NCBI GenBank assembly: GCA_037074765.1 | Contig: JBAMDO010000152.1 | Location: 1-64,000, forward strand | DNA length: 64,000 nt | Direction: 5' to 3' | Source: Mansonella perstans | Taxonomy: Eukaryota; Nematoda; Chromadorea; Rhabditida; Onchocercidae | Shown: piece by piece, positions 34,250 through 47,200 of the stretch | How positions within the stretch are numbered: the stretch's first letter is position 1 | Layout: every line of letters starts with the position of its first letter | Notes under the pieces: model-generated | Told to the model about the DNA's origin: nothing | The model's database searches: none | Seen by the model: only the letters and a program-made list of their open reading frames with translations | Position numbers and translations under genes: made by a program

Positions 34250-37200
34250 ATGGAGGAGAACTTGGAGAATTGTATTTGGGGCAAATCCGACTGGGATACA
34301 TATACCAAGGAGCTAGTCAGAGCAATTAGAATTGATGAAGGAGCTCTTTTGGAAAAAATTAACGTTGTTAATGGGAATATTGGTCGGCAGATTCGGATAA
34401 CTGTGAGTTTTACTTATTTTAACTACTAAAGTTTGTGTTCCTTTCGAAATGCTTTAAATTATTATGGCTCGAAAGCTGCTATCTTTTTCTCGACATTTTG
34501 ATTCAATTTAGAATTTTGCAGGTTGAGCAACATCACCCTCGTTTGGTGGAACAGGCAAGTGCTCTGCAGAATTTGGATCGTGTACAAACAGCTATCAGCC
34601 ATGAAATATTGCATTTGTGCAAGAAATGTAAAGAGCTGAGTGAAAGATTTCAGTCTGATTATGAAAAATTATCCCGCACGACAAACAGACTTGAACAACT
34701 CTATGCATTAAGGCGAATTTTGGCATCAGCAAACAGGTGTGAATGCATTAAATGATTTCTTCTTCAGCAAATATGCGATAAATTCAGCGAATATCCAAGT
34801 ATTAATTTAAAAGTATCCTCTTAAGGTGCGAACAGCTGGTTGGAAAATTTGGAAATACGACTGAATTAGTGGAACGCTCAGAGATAATTTCTGAATTAGA
34901 AGCAATTGCAGCTGAGATACCGTCTTTGAAAGATTTGAACAGCACGCGTGAAATGATCTTAGCCTTGGTATAACACAATGCTACAATTCTCATATTTCAT
35001 CAAACTTTTAAATTACAGGAAAAATTTAACTCATAATTCTTTTAATTCAAATTTTTTAAAAAAAATAATTGCTTCACAGATACCGAAGCTAATTGCCGAA
35101 ACCAGACAAAGTACTGTCAGTCATCTAAAAACTTCGCTTGAAAGTCTCAGTGCACCACTTGTTTCTTCTTGCATTCACGCGCTAAAAAATCTGTCATCAT
35201 ATGAATCTGAGGTAATCATTTTATACCAGATAGCTGAGGAATCGGAATTTGTATATGTTTTGTTTTCTATAAATGCCGAAATCTCTTTTTCTTGTTTGCA
35301 AGATACAATACAACAATTTTATGAGCGAAAATTGGATTTTTAGATCAATCGCCTTTTAGAGGAAAATATCAAATGCTTGGATAACCAGCTTTTGCAACTT
35401 GATAGTAGCGCTGTAATGGTGGCAAAACTTCTTCCTCAAATAACAAGTCAGATTCAGGTGTGCTTCGCTGTTATATAATTATCTGCAGTTAGATGCATTA
35501 ATTTGAATGTTTTAATTCGTGAACTCATAGATAAAATCAAAAGTCATCGATCTCATGAAAGGTCGGTAAGTTTAAAAAACCTTAAAAATGTTAAACTTAT
35601 ATTTTCAGGTTTTAAATATTTCTAATTTGCAGATGTCACTGGAACAGTATTCCTTGTTAAGCATGGAAATTGTGAGAAAATTCTGTGAAAAGCTTGCTAA
35701 AGTCATTTCAAAACGTATTTCTGAAAACGCTTCTTATGCTAGTCGTTTCGTACAACTTCTATCTAAAGTCACATCTATGTATCCCGCTGAAGCTGTGCAG
35801 CCCTTGGATCAAAGTCTTCGACCTTTGCGCAGAGCTGTATTGTCACATTCTCTTGGCAGAATGTTTAAAGCAATTGACAGCGCCTTTGAAGAAAATAGTC
35901 TAACAAATTTTTCTGTGGAAAAAGTATTTTTATCTAATTTGATTTATTACGGTTTAATTATTTAGATTATCGGAGTTTATTAATCATTTTTTTGTATATC
36001 AGAGTTTGTATATGTTTTTTTTTTATATCAGAGAAATTTTTTTGAAGATTGACTCCGCAATTAAAGAGGAGTTGAGAGGTGTGGAATGGGATACACAGCT
36101 GAGTAGAGAAATGGAGAGTAATGTGGCAAAAGTTCTCCAGTTCGTTGCACAAAAGATTGAGCAGCATCTTGTCTTGGATTCAGCTACGCTTCAAATGAGT
36201 GAGCGTCTTAACACTGTGCAGGTAAGAATCAATAGTGGATTTTTTGTGGACTTATTGGTCCACAGAAACATGGGATTTAATTCATAAGACATCGCTGCCA
36301 AAATATCAGTATATTCTGGAAAAAAAATTTATAGTTCCTGAACGTATTGATACTGAACAAAATTGAGTGGTGATTTGAGAGTATTTACTAAAATAAAAAG
36401 GCACGAAATAAAAAGATAAACAGATGTTTATGGAATAAATATGCTATAATAGCTTTGATATCTTGTAGCTAAGCCTTAATTTTGTGTGATCTGGGTAATC
36501 CCGAACGTAATAAAATCCATTTTTTACAGTTGCAATTTTTTTTTTGATTTGAAATTACAAGTGAGAAGAATGCTAACCTTGTAATTGATTTATAGATGCA
36601 GAATTACGCTTTAGTCTCTGTGGCGCACATATTAAGTTTGTCTTGGCCAGAGCACAGTGAACCTCTAATGCGAATCTCTCAGCAAGTTCGAGAAGCACTA
36701 ATGGATGTAGCACGTTCATCGGTTTTCACAATTTTGTTATCAATGCACTACGAACAACTAGGTGATCCGTCTCCATATGTAAAGGAACTTTGTAATTATC
36801 TCTGCATTTTACAATCCCACTTGTCATTTTTGAAGTTTGCTGGTTTTGAAAGAGTCTTCAGTTCGTTTTTGGACTATGTGATTGAGTTATTTTTAATGAA
36901 TTCATCGCTTATGCGACCTCTTTCTTCAGATCAACTTTTACATTTGTCTTTCGATTTGCAGTACATTGCTGATCATGGGCTTTCATCATACACTGTACAA
37001 TCTTCTCTTATGACGGCTATACCCCAATTTGTTGATGCTTTTAAGCTACCCGCAGAACAGCTAGCGCAATCAGAATCATTGCCTTTTTGGTTTGTTGTAC
37101 AATTACTAATAAGTATGAGTGAAGAAACGCTATTGTCCCCACATATATCAGCTAATTGGTCGCTAGAAGAATATTTAAAATGGTGTTTAGATCACGGCGA

Positions 37201-37339
37201 AGCAGATCGTTTGGATTTCTTGTCATCTCTTATGCATTCCTATACTTCATCTGTTATTTCATCTAGTTGTACTGAGTATGTCACCAATTATCCTCTAATC
37301 ATGAACATTTTACAAAAAATAACCTGCTGCAGCACCTAA
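34250..37339 (+). CDS. COG5: Conserved oligomeric Golgi complex subunit 5
   Basis: COG5 is a lobe-B subunit of the tethering complex that recycles glycosylation enzymes within the Golgi; in C. elegans COG subunits are needed for gonadal cell migration. Exons: 34250-34402, 34522-34736, 34826-34967, 35080-35211, 35344-35457, 35633-35923, 36048-36221, 36596-37339; 654 residues in frame. The N-terminal third is helical coiled coil typical of CATCHR tethers. Family-like landmarks are ALQNLDRVQTAI (early coiled coil), SLRPLRRAVLSHSLGRMFKA (middle), SSLMRPLSSDQLLHLSFDLQ and the C-terminal PFWFVVQLLI plus NYPLIMNILQKI. The last exon alone encodes 247 residues. Identification rests on the order and spacing of these landmarks recalled from vertebrate COG5. 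Confidence 0.85.
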
Positions 37340-37889
37340 CCTTATTGATCTTGAATACTGTTACTACTATAAAAGAATTGTGGTGAAATATATGTCTCAT
37401 TATTGAATCCTTGTGGGTGAATAAATCCATCACTAATGCTTAAACTACTTCTTCATCACTTGATTATAATTTGGATTAATATTTGCCAATAACTACTTCA
37501 ATTGCTCTGATTATCTTCAGCCACTGACATATTTCAATTACTTAAATTCGTTAGTTGAACTGTAACAGATTATTATTTCAATTAAATGTTTTTGTTGATT
37601 TCAGTTATTTCTAAACAAGAATTTCCGTTCATTTCAACAGGCTCACGAACTGATCATATTAATCAAACGGTGGCCAATAAACTCAAAACTGAATGTAATT
37701 TCAATAACGTTTATTGATCAAGAAAGGAAGCAGGATTTCGGTTTGCAAAAATACGATAATATGCGAGAGATTTCTGAAGATGGTATTATTTGGATGAATT
37801 ACTTTACTGTCTAAAAGAAGATATAAATCAATGTATCGCATAGGAATATTTGGCTATTTTTTCTGTCATAGATCACGAACTCCGATAAA
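37340..37889. other. Intergenic region between COG5 and GTF3C6-like gene
   Basis: 550 bp with no exon. Near its right end T-rich sequence runs into TTTTTCTGTCATAG (37858-37871), an acceptor 18 bp before the next ATG. Confidence 0.55.
37858..37871 (+). promoter_or_regulatory. Possible trans-splice acceptor of GTF3C6-like gene
   Basis: Pyrimidine-rich TTTTTCTGTCATAG ends 18 bp upstream of the ATG at 37890 of an intronless reading frame, as expected for spliced-leader addition. Confidence 0.45.
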
Positions 37890-38228
37890 ATGTTTGATTT
37901 GAATCTTTCAGATGATAAACAAGATAATAAAAGTATAGAAAAAGATGAAGAATGGGAATCAAAAACAGTGGTATTGGAGATTGGTGGTATAATGGATGTA
38001 AGCACAGCACGACAGGCTTTGAATCGAAGTGATTGCGCTATACGTCGATGTAATTCGGAGAATCCAATACTACAAATCGCAAATTCTCTGTTTACAGCTG
38101 AATGGAATTCCATTATAGGCACTGATATGATTTTCAAATTAGAAGAGAAACAAATTCGTTTTATTGAGTGTTCGGATGTTAGACTAAAAGCTGAAAAAGC
38201 TTTGGTCATTGATAATGATGATAAGTAA
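37890..38228 (+). CDS. GTF3C6: TFIIIC small subunit, GTF3C6/tau55-type triple barrel
   Basis: GTF3C6 belongs to TFIIIC, which recruits TFIIIB to tRNA and 5S promoters for RNA polymerase III. The gene is a single exon of 112 residues. The landmarks are VVLEIGGIMD (27-36), ENPILQIANSLFTAEWNSII (57-76) and GTDMIFK (77-83), which match the strand pattern of the TFIIIC tau55-related domain: E-G-x-hydrophobic, P-h-L-Q-h, F-x-G/A-E-W/Y and h-G-T-x-h-h-F. Acidic tails flank the barrel (D/E/K-rich residues 8-24 and VIDNDDK at the end). It is shorter than the human protein and lacks the long acidic C-terminal tail. No other family I know combines these motifs. Confidence 0.72.
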   Translation: MFDLNLSDDKQDNKSIEKDEEWESKTVVLEIGGIMDVSTARQALNRSDCAIRRCNSENPILQIANSLFTAEWNSIIGTDMIFKLEEKQIRFIECSDVRLKAEKALVIDNDDK

Positions 38229-38926
38229 TAAATTACGTTTCTTCTGCCTTAATTGTTGATGTATCTGCTTCAGCATGTTCTTCTGCATTTATCTTTCAAC
38301 TTTAAAAACTATACTAGTTTTTAAAATCTATAATAGATTTTTGTTTTAACTCGATATTTTCGAGAATTAAAAATCAGTTTAGATAAATGGAATGATCTAA
38401 AGTTAATTCATCTATTGGGATACCACCTGCTGTTCAACTGGAGATTCACACGTAAAAAAATAGCAAAGAAATTATTTCCACATTGAATTTTTTTTTTAAT
38501 GCCGATATTTTCAGGATTGATGATAGGATTCAATCAATACTAAATAATTACATTAGCTAACTATTTCAGATTATGCTATTTTGGTATTTTATGTTTGTGC
38601 GATTATTCAAATGCGAATCTGTATTCCAAGAAATTTCTTCTTCCTTTCTTTCTTTGTTATTGCATGAATTAACAACGTGTGATTTGATGAGAAATATTTG
38701 CTAGGAAATTAAAACATAAAAAAGTCTATCAATTACTATGAATCAGTTCATGAAAATACCTAAAATTGCAGGAGCGACGAAGGCTTTTCATTGTGCGGCT
38801 CTTTTGGAGGAGGGCTTATGTCGCTGGCCTGTGTCCGATATACGATCGATTCGACTACGATGAACGTGCGACAACGTTTGATCGTTTTGTCAGTGTTGGC
38901 GTTTGGTGTTTCCAGTTGACGCAGTA

Positions 38927-39220
38927 GCGGGTTATGATTTCTCTGAAAGTTAGTATATATTATATTAGAAAAAGTCAAGGTAGGAATTATTGGTATTCAC
39001 TTCCTGTTTCACTATATTTTCCGGTCGGGTTATGGTTTTTCTGAAAGTTAGTATATATTATATTAAGAAAACGTCAAGGTAGGAATTACTGATATTCACT
39101 TCCTGTTTCATTATATTTTCCTGTCGGGTTATGGTTTTTCTGAAAGTTAGTATATATTATATTAGAAAATTTCAAGGTAGGAATTACTGATATTCACTTC
39201 CTGTTTCATTATATTTTCCA
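38927..39220. repeat. 98-bp tandem repeat, three copies
   Basis: Units 38927-39024, 39025-39122 and 39123-39220 each run from CGGGTTATG through GAAAGTTAGTATATATTATA and CAAGGTAGGAATTA to TATATTTTCC. Copies 2 and 3 are closest to each other. Constant 98-bp period with no indels at unit boundaries indicates recent duplication. Confidence 0.95.
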
Positions 39221-39305
39221 GTTGTCTATATAAGAATAAAGAATAGTTTCTTTTTCAAGTTGGGGTAGAATAGCGTACATTCGCATAATAAGCATCTTTA
39301 TATCT

Positions 39306-39372
39306 TTGTACTTCCTATGCAATCTTGATACCTTTGCTTTGTACTTCCTATACATCTTTATACTTTTGCTCT
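39306..39372. repeat. Short tandem duplication (about 34 bp)
   Basis: TTTGTACTTCCTATGCAATC and TTTGTACTTCCTATACATCT lie in tandem, each followed by TTGATACCTTTGCT or a near match. Confidence 0.7.
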
Positions 39373-41240
39373 TTACATAGTCTCTCTGATTTTCTTCCTG
39401 TGTATAACACATATCATTATGTTTGTTTACGAGAAATGTTTATGAGGACGGCATAAGTTTGATAACATAATTAAAGGTCCAATCTTCCTATAATATAGAT
39501 TTATGAATAGTAGGGCTTTAAACTGCTATTTGAATACAATCATCATGTTGTAGTACTTATGTTTAGATGAAATTTGCAATTTTGGTTTATTAAAAGAAAG
39601 TATCAAAAACTTTCCGCACCGATCGATCATATGTTCCGTAAACTGTATGAAGAGATCCAGAACTTTATATTACAAACTATCTTTTATTGTTAGTATCCTT
39701 CAGATCAATAATAGTTATTGCAGCTAAAAGCGGACGAAATGTAGCATACTTTATCAGTGCAAGCATAATGCAGAAATGATATATCTTGTTGTTGAAATCG
39801 ACAATAACGTGATAGAGATTTGTTATTATTGCCACTTATTATATTTTCTGGAATTGTCGAGAAATGTCAAAAGCTGATACTGGTTAGTAATTTTCATTAT
39901 TTCATTGGATTATAAATGAATTATTCTGAGATTCATTACAGAAGTTGTAAAAGTTGAATTTCGAATTTTTTGATTGATTCTAACTTTTGATTACTTTGTT
40001 CAAACAAGTTAACGAGTAATTTTTAAAATTAAAAAATTAAATATAATCTAACATATTTTACTTTTATCAATTAGTAGACATTTTTTTTTTAATGTGATTT
40101 CATTTTATACTTTATGATATGTTGTGTCGTATACGTATTATTAGACTTGAATAAGAAATTTTATTTGTAAATTTTGCCTCATTTAAGTTTAACTTTGAAT
40201 TTAATTTTATTTCAATGTTAATTTCAGGATGTATAACCTGGAAAGAAAAAAGGTATTTGAACGGATTTAATTGAAGATGGAAGGGAACGGTACGTTTATT
40301 AGAAGAGAGATGGCGGTTGTCGTAAGAGAGATGGTTAGAGAGAAGAGCAATCGATATGTGGTGCTGTTGATTTGAAGTTGCCTAGTTGCACTACTTTTCT
40401 ACTGCTTCTGTCTCCTCTTTTCTGCATCATCATCCTCACTTCATCAAATCATATCATGTGTCAAGCAAAAAAAAAATGAAATGAAATGAAATGAAAGAAC
40501 CATCATTGCTCATTCAATCCAACATTAATTGTAGTTGTAAAAAAAAGATCAGAAAAATTCGACAAAATTTACCACAAAGATTATTTTCATTTTTTTTTTT
40601 GGGTTCCACGATAGTACAAAGAGAGTATTATTTCTAAGAGTATCACTTTGCAAATTATCCTCTTTTCTTTTTTTTGATAATTTCTTTACTTTATTACATG
40701 AAAAATATATAAATATTTACTTAAAATTTTTAAGATCTATCGGAAAATTTGATAAAAATTAAAAAGAATCTAATTATATCTTATATATTTTAAAAAATTC
40801 TCAAACTTTCTGTTTCATTTTACAAAACAAAAGATATTATTTAATTTTTAGCATTGGAAAATGAAGTATTACTTTAAATCACTGTTAGTTTTTTTGTAAA
40901 TTTCATATTTATAGAAAGAGGACTATAATGAATTTCATTTGGCATCCGTATTTTTTTTGAGTTGTTCTTTTTTTTTCTCACTGTGATATTTCTAAAGTAA
41001 GCATATTCATTAGTAATAATGGGATAATATGATAATATAGAGTAATAATAAGGATCTTGAAAAATGGCTCAACTTTTTTTACTTAGCGTTACTAAATAAA
41101 ATTACTGTACTGAAATGATATTGCGTGCGATTATTACCGTGTAAACAAAACTGAAATGAAAAAGGATTGTTTTATTTTTAGATTGATTTATTTTCAATGT
41201 CCTTATAATTTATTATTCTACTGCTCGTTCAAACAAGGCA

Positions 41241-44200
41241 ATGAGTATTAAATTAATGAAGCAACGTTGGCTTGTGGAAGAAGTGGATGACAAAAAGGAT
41301 TCAACGGAAATAGTAAGTTTATTTTTTGAGAATTAACATATTTTCATAAATATTATAGTTTTAAATAAAGTGAAATAGAAAGCATTCATATTTTGTACAT
41401 AAAAACGCAACAGCTTAGCACAATTAATGTCTTGATGAAGTATATTTCTTCGCAAAGCGAAATAGATTTATCTGCCCATTTGGCCAGCAGTTTTATTGTT
41501 TGATGAATATTGTAATTTAATTTAATGCATGTGGGCGGTACCAAGTTGTATTTTAAATTGATGAAATTGCATTATGTTTTCGCAAATTTTTATGGGGACC
41601 CGCTAGTATGCAATTCAAAACATGAAGATTTTTCTAAAAAACTTGTTGATCGATTAAGATTAGACAAAATTTTCATTGCTTATCCTTCCTGCAAGCATTT
41701 TTTCATCTTACATCATTATTCATGTAATGTGGAGCAGAAATGTTTTTGATATATTAATCAGTTGGATAAAGCGATTAAAACGATTTTTGTTATATTAATC
41801 AGATATAGTTTGATTATTTCGGTATAAACATATTTCTGTTAAATATTAAAATCATGATTTCTACGACTTCGGTATGTTATATTAGAATTAAAGGTACCTT
41901 TGTTATGCAATCCATCAGCTAGAAATTAATGTGCCAGCAAAGCATTCCTTACAAATCTTACCGATATTATGCATAAGTTGATATTTAATAATTAGAAGTA
42001 ATTGGTTCATTCCTTATCATAAGCTGGTAGGTGGGATAGAGGTAATGCTGAAAATTTTTCTTCGATTTTGATGTGAAATTTAGTTGAAAAAATATCAAGC
42101 ATGTCTTAAAGTTTGTCTTAGTAGTAGCTTCTGCATACCCACATTTAATTGGGAATGATTGAGTAGTTACTGACATTGTGTCTTGTTGGAATTTTTTTCC
42201 AAAATTTCAGAATTTTCATTTCAAAACCTTTTCTAGGTCGATATGGATGTCGATAAGGATGAATATGAAATTATTTCGGAGATGGAAAAACCCATTTTTT
42301 TGACACAAACAGACGTTGAGAATGAAGAGCCAGAGACGATTGGAATCAATATGCGTACTCAGGGAAATGCTGTGGGTGCAGAAGTGAAGAGGCTTTCGAG
42401 ATGGGATGTCGGAGCACCATTCTGCATACAATTGAATGATGCTTTGTCATCGAATACAAATGAAATCATTGTGAAAAAATATTCTGGTTTGGACCATACG
42501 CGCAGTGAAGCTTATAACAAAACGATCAGTGAAAATGAAAGGGAAGAAATTTTTACAAATAAGGCAGATACGTTAAAGATAGTCGATACAAAAATGGAAA
42601 GATGTGTTAAGAGTGCTGAGACATCTGTTGCATCAGAACATGAATATAACCAAAATAGAAACTGTGTTGACCTTTCGTTGGAGAAAATAGCACTCCCAAG
42701 TGATTCTTGTGATGTAGCTTTACCGTTCGAACCATCTGCACTCTGTGGTGATGCTGGTTATGCGCATTTATCGAGCACTGCAGAGGATAAGCTTGCTTCC
42801 GAAGCTACGTTGGACAAAGGAAAAGTGATAATTAAATGGAAATTCATGAAAACACCAAAAGAACTTCCTACCGTGAATGTGAAGATTTGGGATCCGGATG
42901 TTGCTCCACTCGAACCGTCGACATTGCATCCTGAAGAACATATCAAGTCAACTATGACATGTGCGGAAAGTTCAGTGGATAGAAAAACAGTGAGTGATAA
43001 TTTAGATTCTGATATATGCGAAAGTTCGTTTCACACCAAAGTTGACCTTAAAGAAATAATTCTCCCGCCATGCTCCCCTGAGCCAAATGCAAGTGGTCAC
43101 TCACATGGTAGTACTGCTTCTTCATCTGATCAAAACCAATCATATCATGTAATGCATGAAATGCAGCTTTTGAAAAATCAGAGTGTGGAACAAAAGATAG
43201 TGCAAGAGAAAACAAATGAAGAGTATTCAACGTCGAACAAAATTCTGGGATCGAACTGCAGTACTTCAGAAACCGTATTTTCTTGTTCAAAGCTGCATTA
43301 TAATCATGATTTGGGAACAAATTCGGTGTCTGTGATGGATGATGAAAGTGCAGCAGATAAAGAGATTCAAAGGGCAGTGACGCCGTGGTTTGCAATGCAT
43401 TTACCTCAAGAACTTCACTTAGAAGAGATGAAATTACCGTCGGATTCAGTTCCTTTTCTTCAGCAGCAGTGGAGGATAGATGATTTCAAAACTGAAACAA
43501 GTGGAGAAGGTGAACAAGGATCTTCACTATCGACTGCTTCATCAGCAACATCGATTTCCACGTATTCTTTCAATTCTGCCGTCAAAGCAGATCTTTCATC
43601 AAATCTTGGCGTTTTACGAATCACTGATGGACAAAAGCAGTTACTTCAAACTACTGACACTGTACCAGCTGATTTAATTGATTCAACAAACGACGAACCA
43701 TCACCATCGGAAGCTGCGTTGGTTCTGGATGAAAATGAAGGAGAACTTGATGTATCAATGCCAAAAATTTCTCCTATGCTGCTAAAGCCAGCTAGTCAAC
43801 CTGCCCAATATGAACATCTGGATGAAAATATTGTACTCTGCGATGAAAGCCTAATTAAAGAAGCTAAGGTATGCAGAATTTCCCTTAGTTTTAACTAGGG
43901 TTGTTTCAAAACTTGTTTGGATGGCGGCACATTCAATATTCTCTTCATACGCTAATTTATTTGAAAGTCAAGCACTTCTTTTTCGTAGACAGTGAGGAGA
44001 TTAAGAGGAATACACTCATTCATGTATTCCAGGTTGTGCGTTGTTTTTGTGAGCCGACATCGGTAGAAATAGCGGAAGGTCGTGGTTGTAGCTCCGGTTG
44101 CATAAATCGCGAGCTCTATACGGAATGTGGATCACGGTGCCCAAGTGGAATAGGATGCGCCAACAGACGGTTTCAGAATGTTAGTCATATAGCACACCAA

Positions 44201-47200
44201 ATTCTTCGTTGGTTAGACTTTCAAGATGAAAATTTTAAATAAAGTCTTTCATGCTTGATGTTTTCAGAAACAATATGCGAAAGTGGAAATATTCAATGCA
44301 GGTGTAAAAGGTTGGGGATTGAGAGCCGCGGAACCACTTGAGCCGTTTGTTTTATCGGATTGTTTTAATAAGCTTTGTTTTGACATCAGTAGTACTAGAA
44401 GTCTATTCCTCGCTAGACCAGAGTTAAAATACACCTGAATTCCTATTTCATTCTGTAAAATGTAGCATTTTCTATTCGTTTAATTTTCAGTAAGGCAGTG
44501 TATCTTTTATTTCCGTCATACCTACCAAGTTTCTGAAATTTTTAGTGGCCGCTTCATCATTGAATATGTTGGTGAGATTATTGATGCTGAAGAAGTGGTA
44601 CGTCGTGGAAGAAGGTTATTTATTTTGAAATATGATCTGGGAAAAAAGGAAAGGTAGATACATAATACTTCCGGAGTTTAAAGAAAAATTTCCTGATTTC
44701 CAGGTATGGTAAAGATCCAAAACATGTACATCACTATCTTATGGCCCTAAAGAACGGTGCTGTGATAGATGCAACTGCGAAAGGAAATGTTTCACGGTTC
44801 ATAAATCATTCGTGTGATCCGAACTGTGAAAGTCAAAAGGTATGTATTGTTTCTTTGTGGTGGTTTGTATTGCACTTCATCCATTTCGGTTTTTTATTAT
44901 TTGGTTTAATTATTTATTATTCTTTATTATTTATCTTGAAAGAGCTATTGGTTTTAGAGGGATTGTGAAATTTGTTTGTTGAGCACTTAATTCCAACTTT
45001 ATTGTCTTTCTTTTTGCTCTGAAATACCTATTAGAGAAATGTTAGTAGTATTAGAAAGTTGCGAATGTCTTTTTAAATTACAGTTGTCGAGTACCGAAGT
45101 GCAGTGCCAAAGTTGGTGAGTTTCTCTGAAATGCGCATTATATGGATTCTGCGAAAAGACGATCGAAATAATATGCTGAAATGCACAAGAGTATCGAGAC
45201 AACTGTAATTTAGCAAGACTTTTAAAATCAATAAATGTAGGTTAGTGTAGGTTGTCTAGTTGGTCTCATTATTATATTGAAGGTTTTATAAGGTCAGCAA
45301 TTCCTTTTATCCGAAAAATCTATCTCATCTTTTAACATAATGTTTTGCACGTTAGCTTATGTCTATCACAGCTCACCTGTTGTTTACCATATATTGATTT
45401 AGTCCAACTAAAACATCTTGTTGCTGCTTATTAATTTTGTGAAAGAGAAATAAGAATATGACTTTTACATGTAAATGTAAAAAAAACAAACTAAGCTGAT
45501 TACCAAAATGTTGGGAATCTGAGGCAAAATTTCTCTGGTAAATACTGCTACAATTTTAGTGGTCTCATTTTTGCAGCTTGGATTGTTATTTGCTTGTGCA
45601 GTTAATTTTAAATAACAGGAGGATTCTGTTTATATGTGGGCTTTACGAAATTTTATTTAAAAAAATGATTGCAGTGGACAGTTAACCGCCAGTTGAGAGT
45701 TGGTTTCTTTGTGATCAAGCCAATTGCCGTAGGAGAAGAAATCGTTTTCGATTATCAGCTTGAACGTTATGGGTAATTTATTTTATGTGTCATGTCCAAA
45801 ATTACCAAATCTTGTTAGCAGTATGAAGAGTGTAAAAAAATTTTATAAGAGGAGTGTTGTAATTTGGAATGCTGCATTTCATTTCACTCATCTATGCATT
45901 ATCCTAGAAAGTTGTTTTGGCTGTACAGTAAGGATGTTTTGCGAAGAAGCGATCGTTATCGGATTATTCCAGGATATATAAACAATTTAATGGGCTTTGG
46001 AATTAGAACATTTCATAGACTGAATTTAGGCGAAAAGCACAGCGATGCTTCTGTGGTGCTGCAAATTGTCGAGGCCGAATAGGTGATGACAGTGAAAGCG
46101 AAGAAGAAGAGGACAAAATCAGTGATGAAGCCGAAGTTGAAGAAAGTGGAACGGATGATGAAGTTCTATTGGCCAAGCGCAAGTTGAAATCGGAAAAAAA
46201 GGAAAAAAGTTCACGTATTATGAAAAAGAGGAAAAAGCAACCATCACTTCAACGTTGCAATAAGGTGTTTTTTAGTTACTTTGTTATATCATATTTTCTT
46301 TTTTTTTTTTTTTTTTTTTTTGATACTATGGATTTTTTAGGCAATAATGAATGCTTTATCACGAGGACCTCCTCGAAACCGTACTCAAGTTCGTGATCTC
46401 GTCAGATTAATGGTGCAAGTAGAACAAGCACCACAACGTTCTTCTCTAATACAGTGCATCCGATTTGCACATCCTGATGTACTGCGGCTTTTCATCCAAG
46501 AAAGTGGTTCGTTTTGTTGCTCATACTTATATTTTCTTGCATTGTTGAAGTACGCTCATAAGATTTTTATTTTATGATCCGAAATTTGGTGCACATTCAT
46601 AAAACAGAACTTAAGCTTGATACTTGCAGGTTTGAGGCTTTTATACGTTTTCTTAGCTACCGATTATCCGATTGATGACGAGCATTCTGTTCTGCAATTG
46701 CAAATCAAATCATTGGATTTGCTAGATGTTATGCCTATTATGAATAAGAATCAAGTTATCGATAGTCATTTAGCTTCAACTGTGGAAAAAATTGCTAGCA
46801 AAGTGAGCCTTTAGTTTCTAGTTTTTTGTTTTCTGGTATTTCTTTTCTTTCTGTTCTAAATACTTTTTTGTATGCTTAACTTGCTAGTTTGTTTACATAC
46901 TTAACTTATCGAAGCCATTTATTTTACAGAAAGGTCCTGTAGATGAAATTGTGGAAGATGTCGTAAAGAGATTAGTAGATGCAGTTTGTTATGATTTGCC
47001 TTCCACTTCCAAGCATTCAGCCTCAACAATATCAAAAGATCCAGATTCTGTGACCGAACGTTTGCACTACGAAATGGTTGCAAAAGCTACAAAATTGATG
47101 AGAAAGGTTGATTATAATAGATCTTTTACTGCCTTATATGCACATATATCCTTACTTATTTCCAAGTTGTATATTTTCATAACATATGTAAGTTTAAGTG

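Larger units (their letters stand above)
38229..41240. other. Intergenic region upstream of MET-1
   Basis: Holds the 98-bp tandem repeat and, left of it at 38770-38930, a GC-richer patch open in several frames on both strands but with no family match. A 32-codon frame at 40277-40375 is coding-like. A (GAAAT)4 run occurs at about 40477-40497. The promoter of the MET-1 gene should be near the right end. Confidence 0.5.

Noticed and set aside
38760..38978. Open frames on both strands in a GC-richer patch
   Set aside because: Neither strand shows a recognisable domain and the frames run into the 98-bp repeat.
40277..40375. 32-codon frame (MEGNGTFIRR...) upstream of MET-1
   Set aside because: Too short to support alone and no splice partner in phase was found; could be untranslated leader.
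43981..44032. Earlier acceptor (TTTCGTAG) for MET-1 exon 3
   Set aside because: It gives the wrong phase against exon 2; the acceptor ATTCCAG at 44032 restores the frame exactly at the AWS domain.
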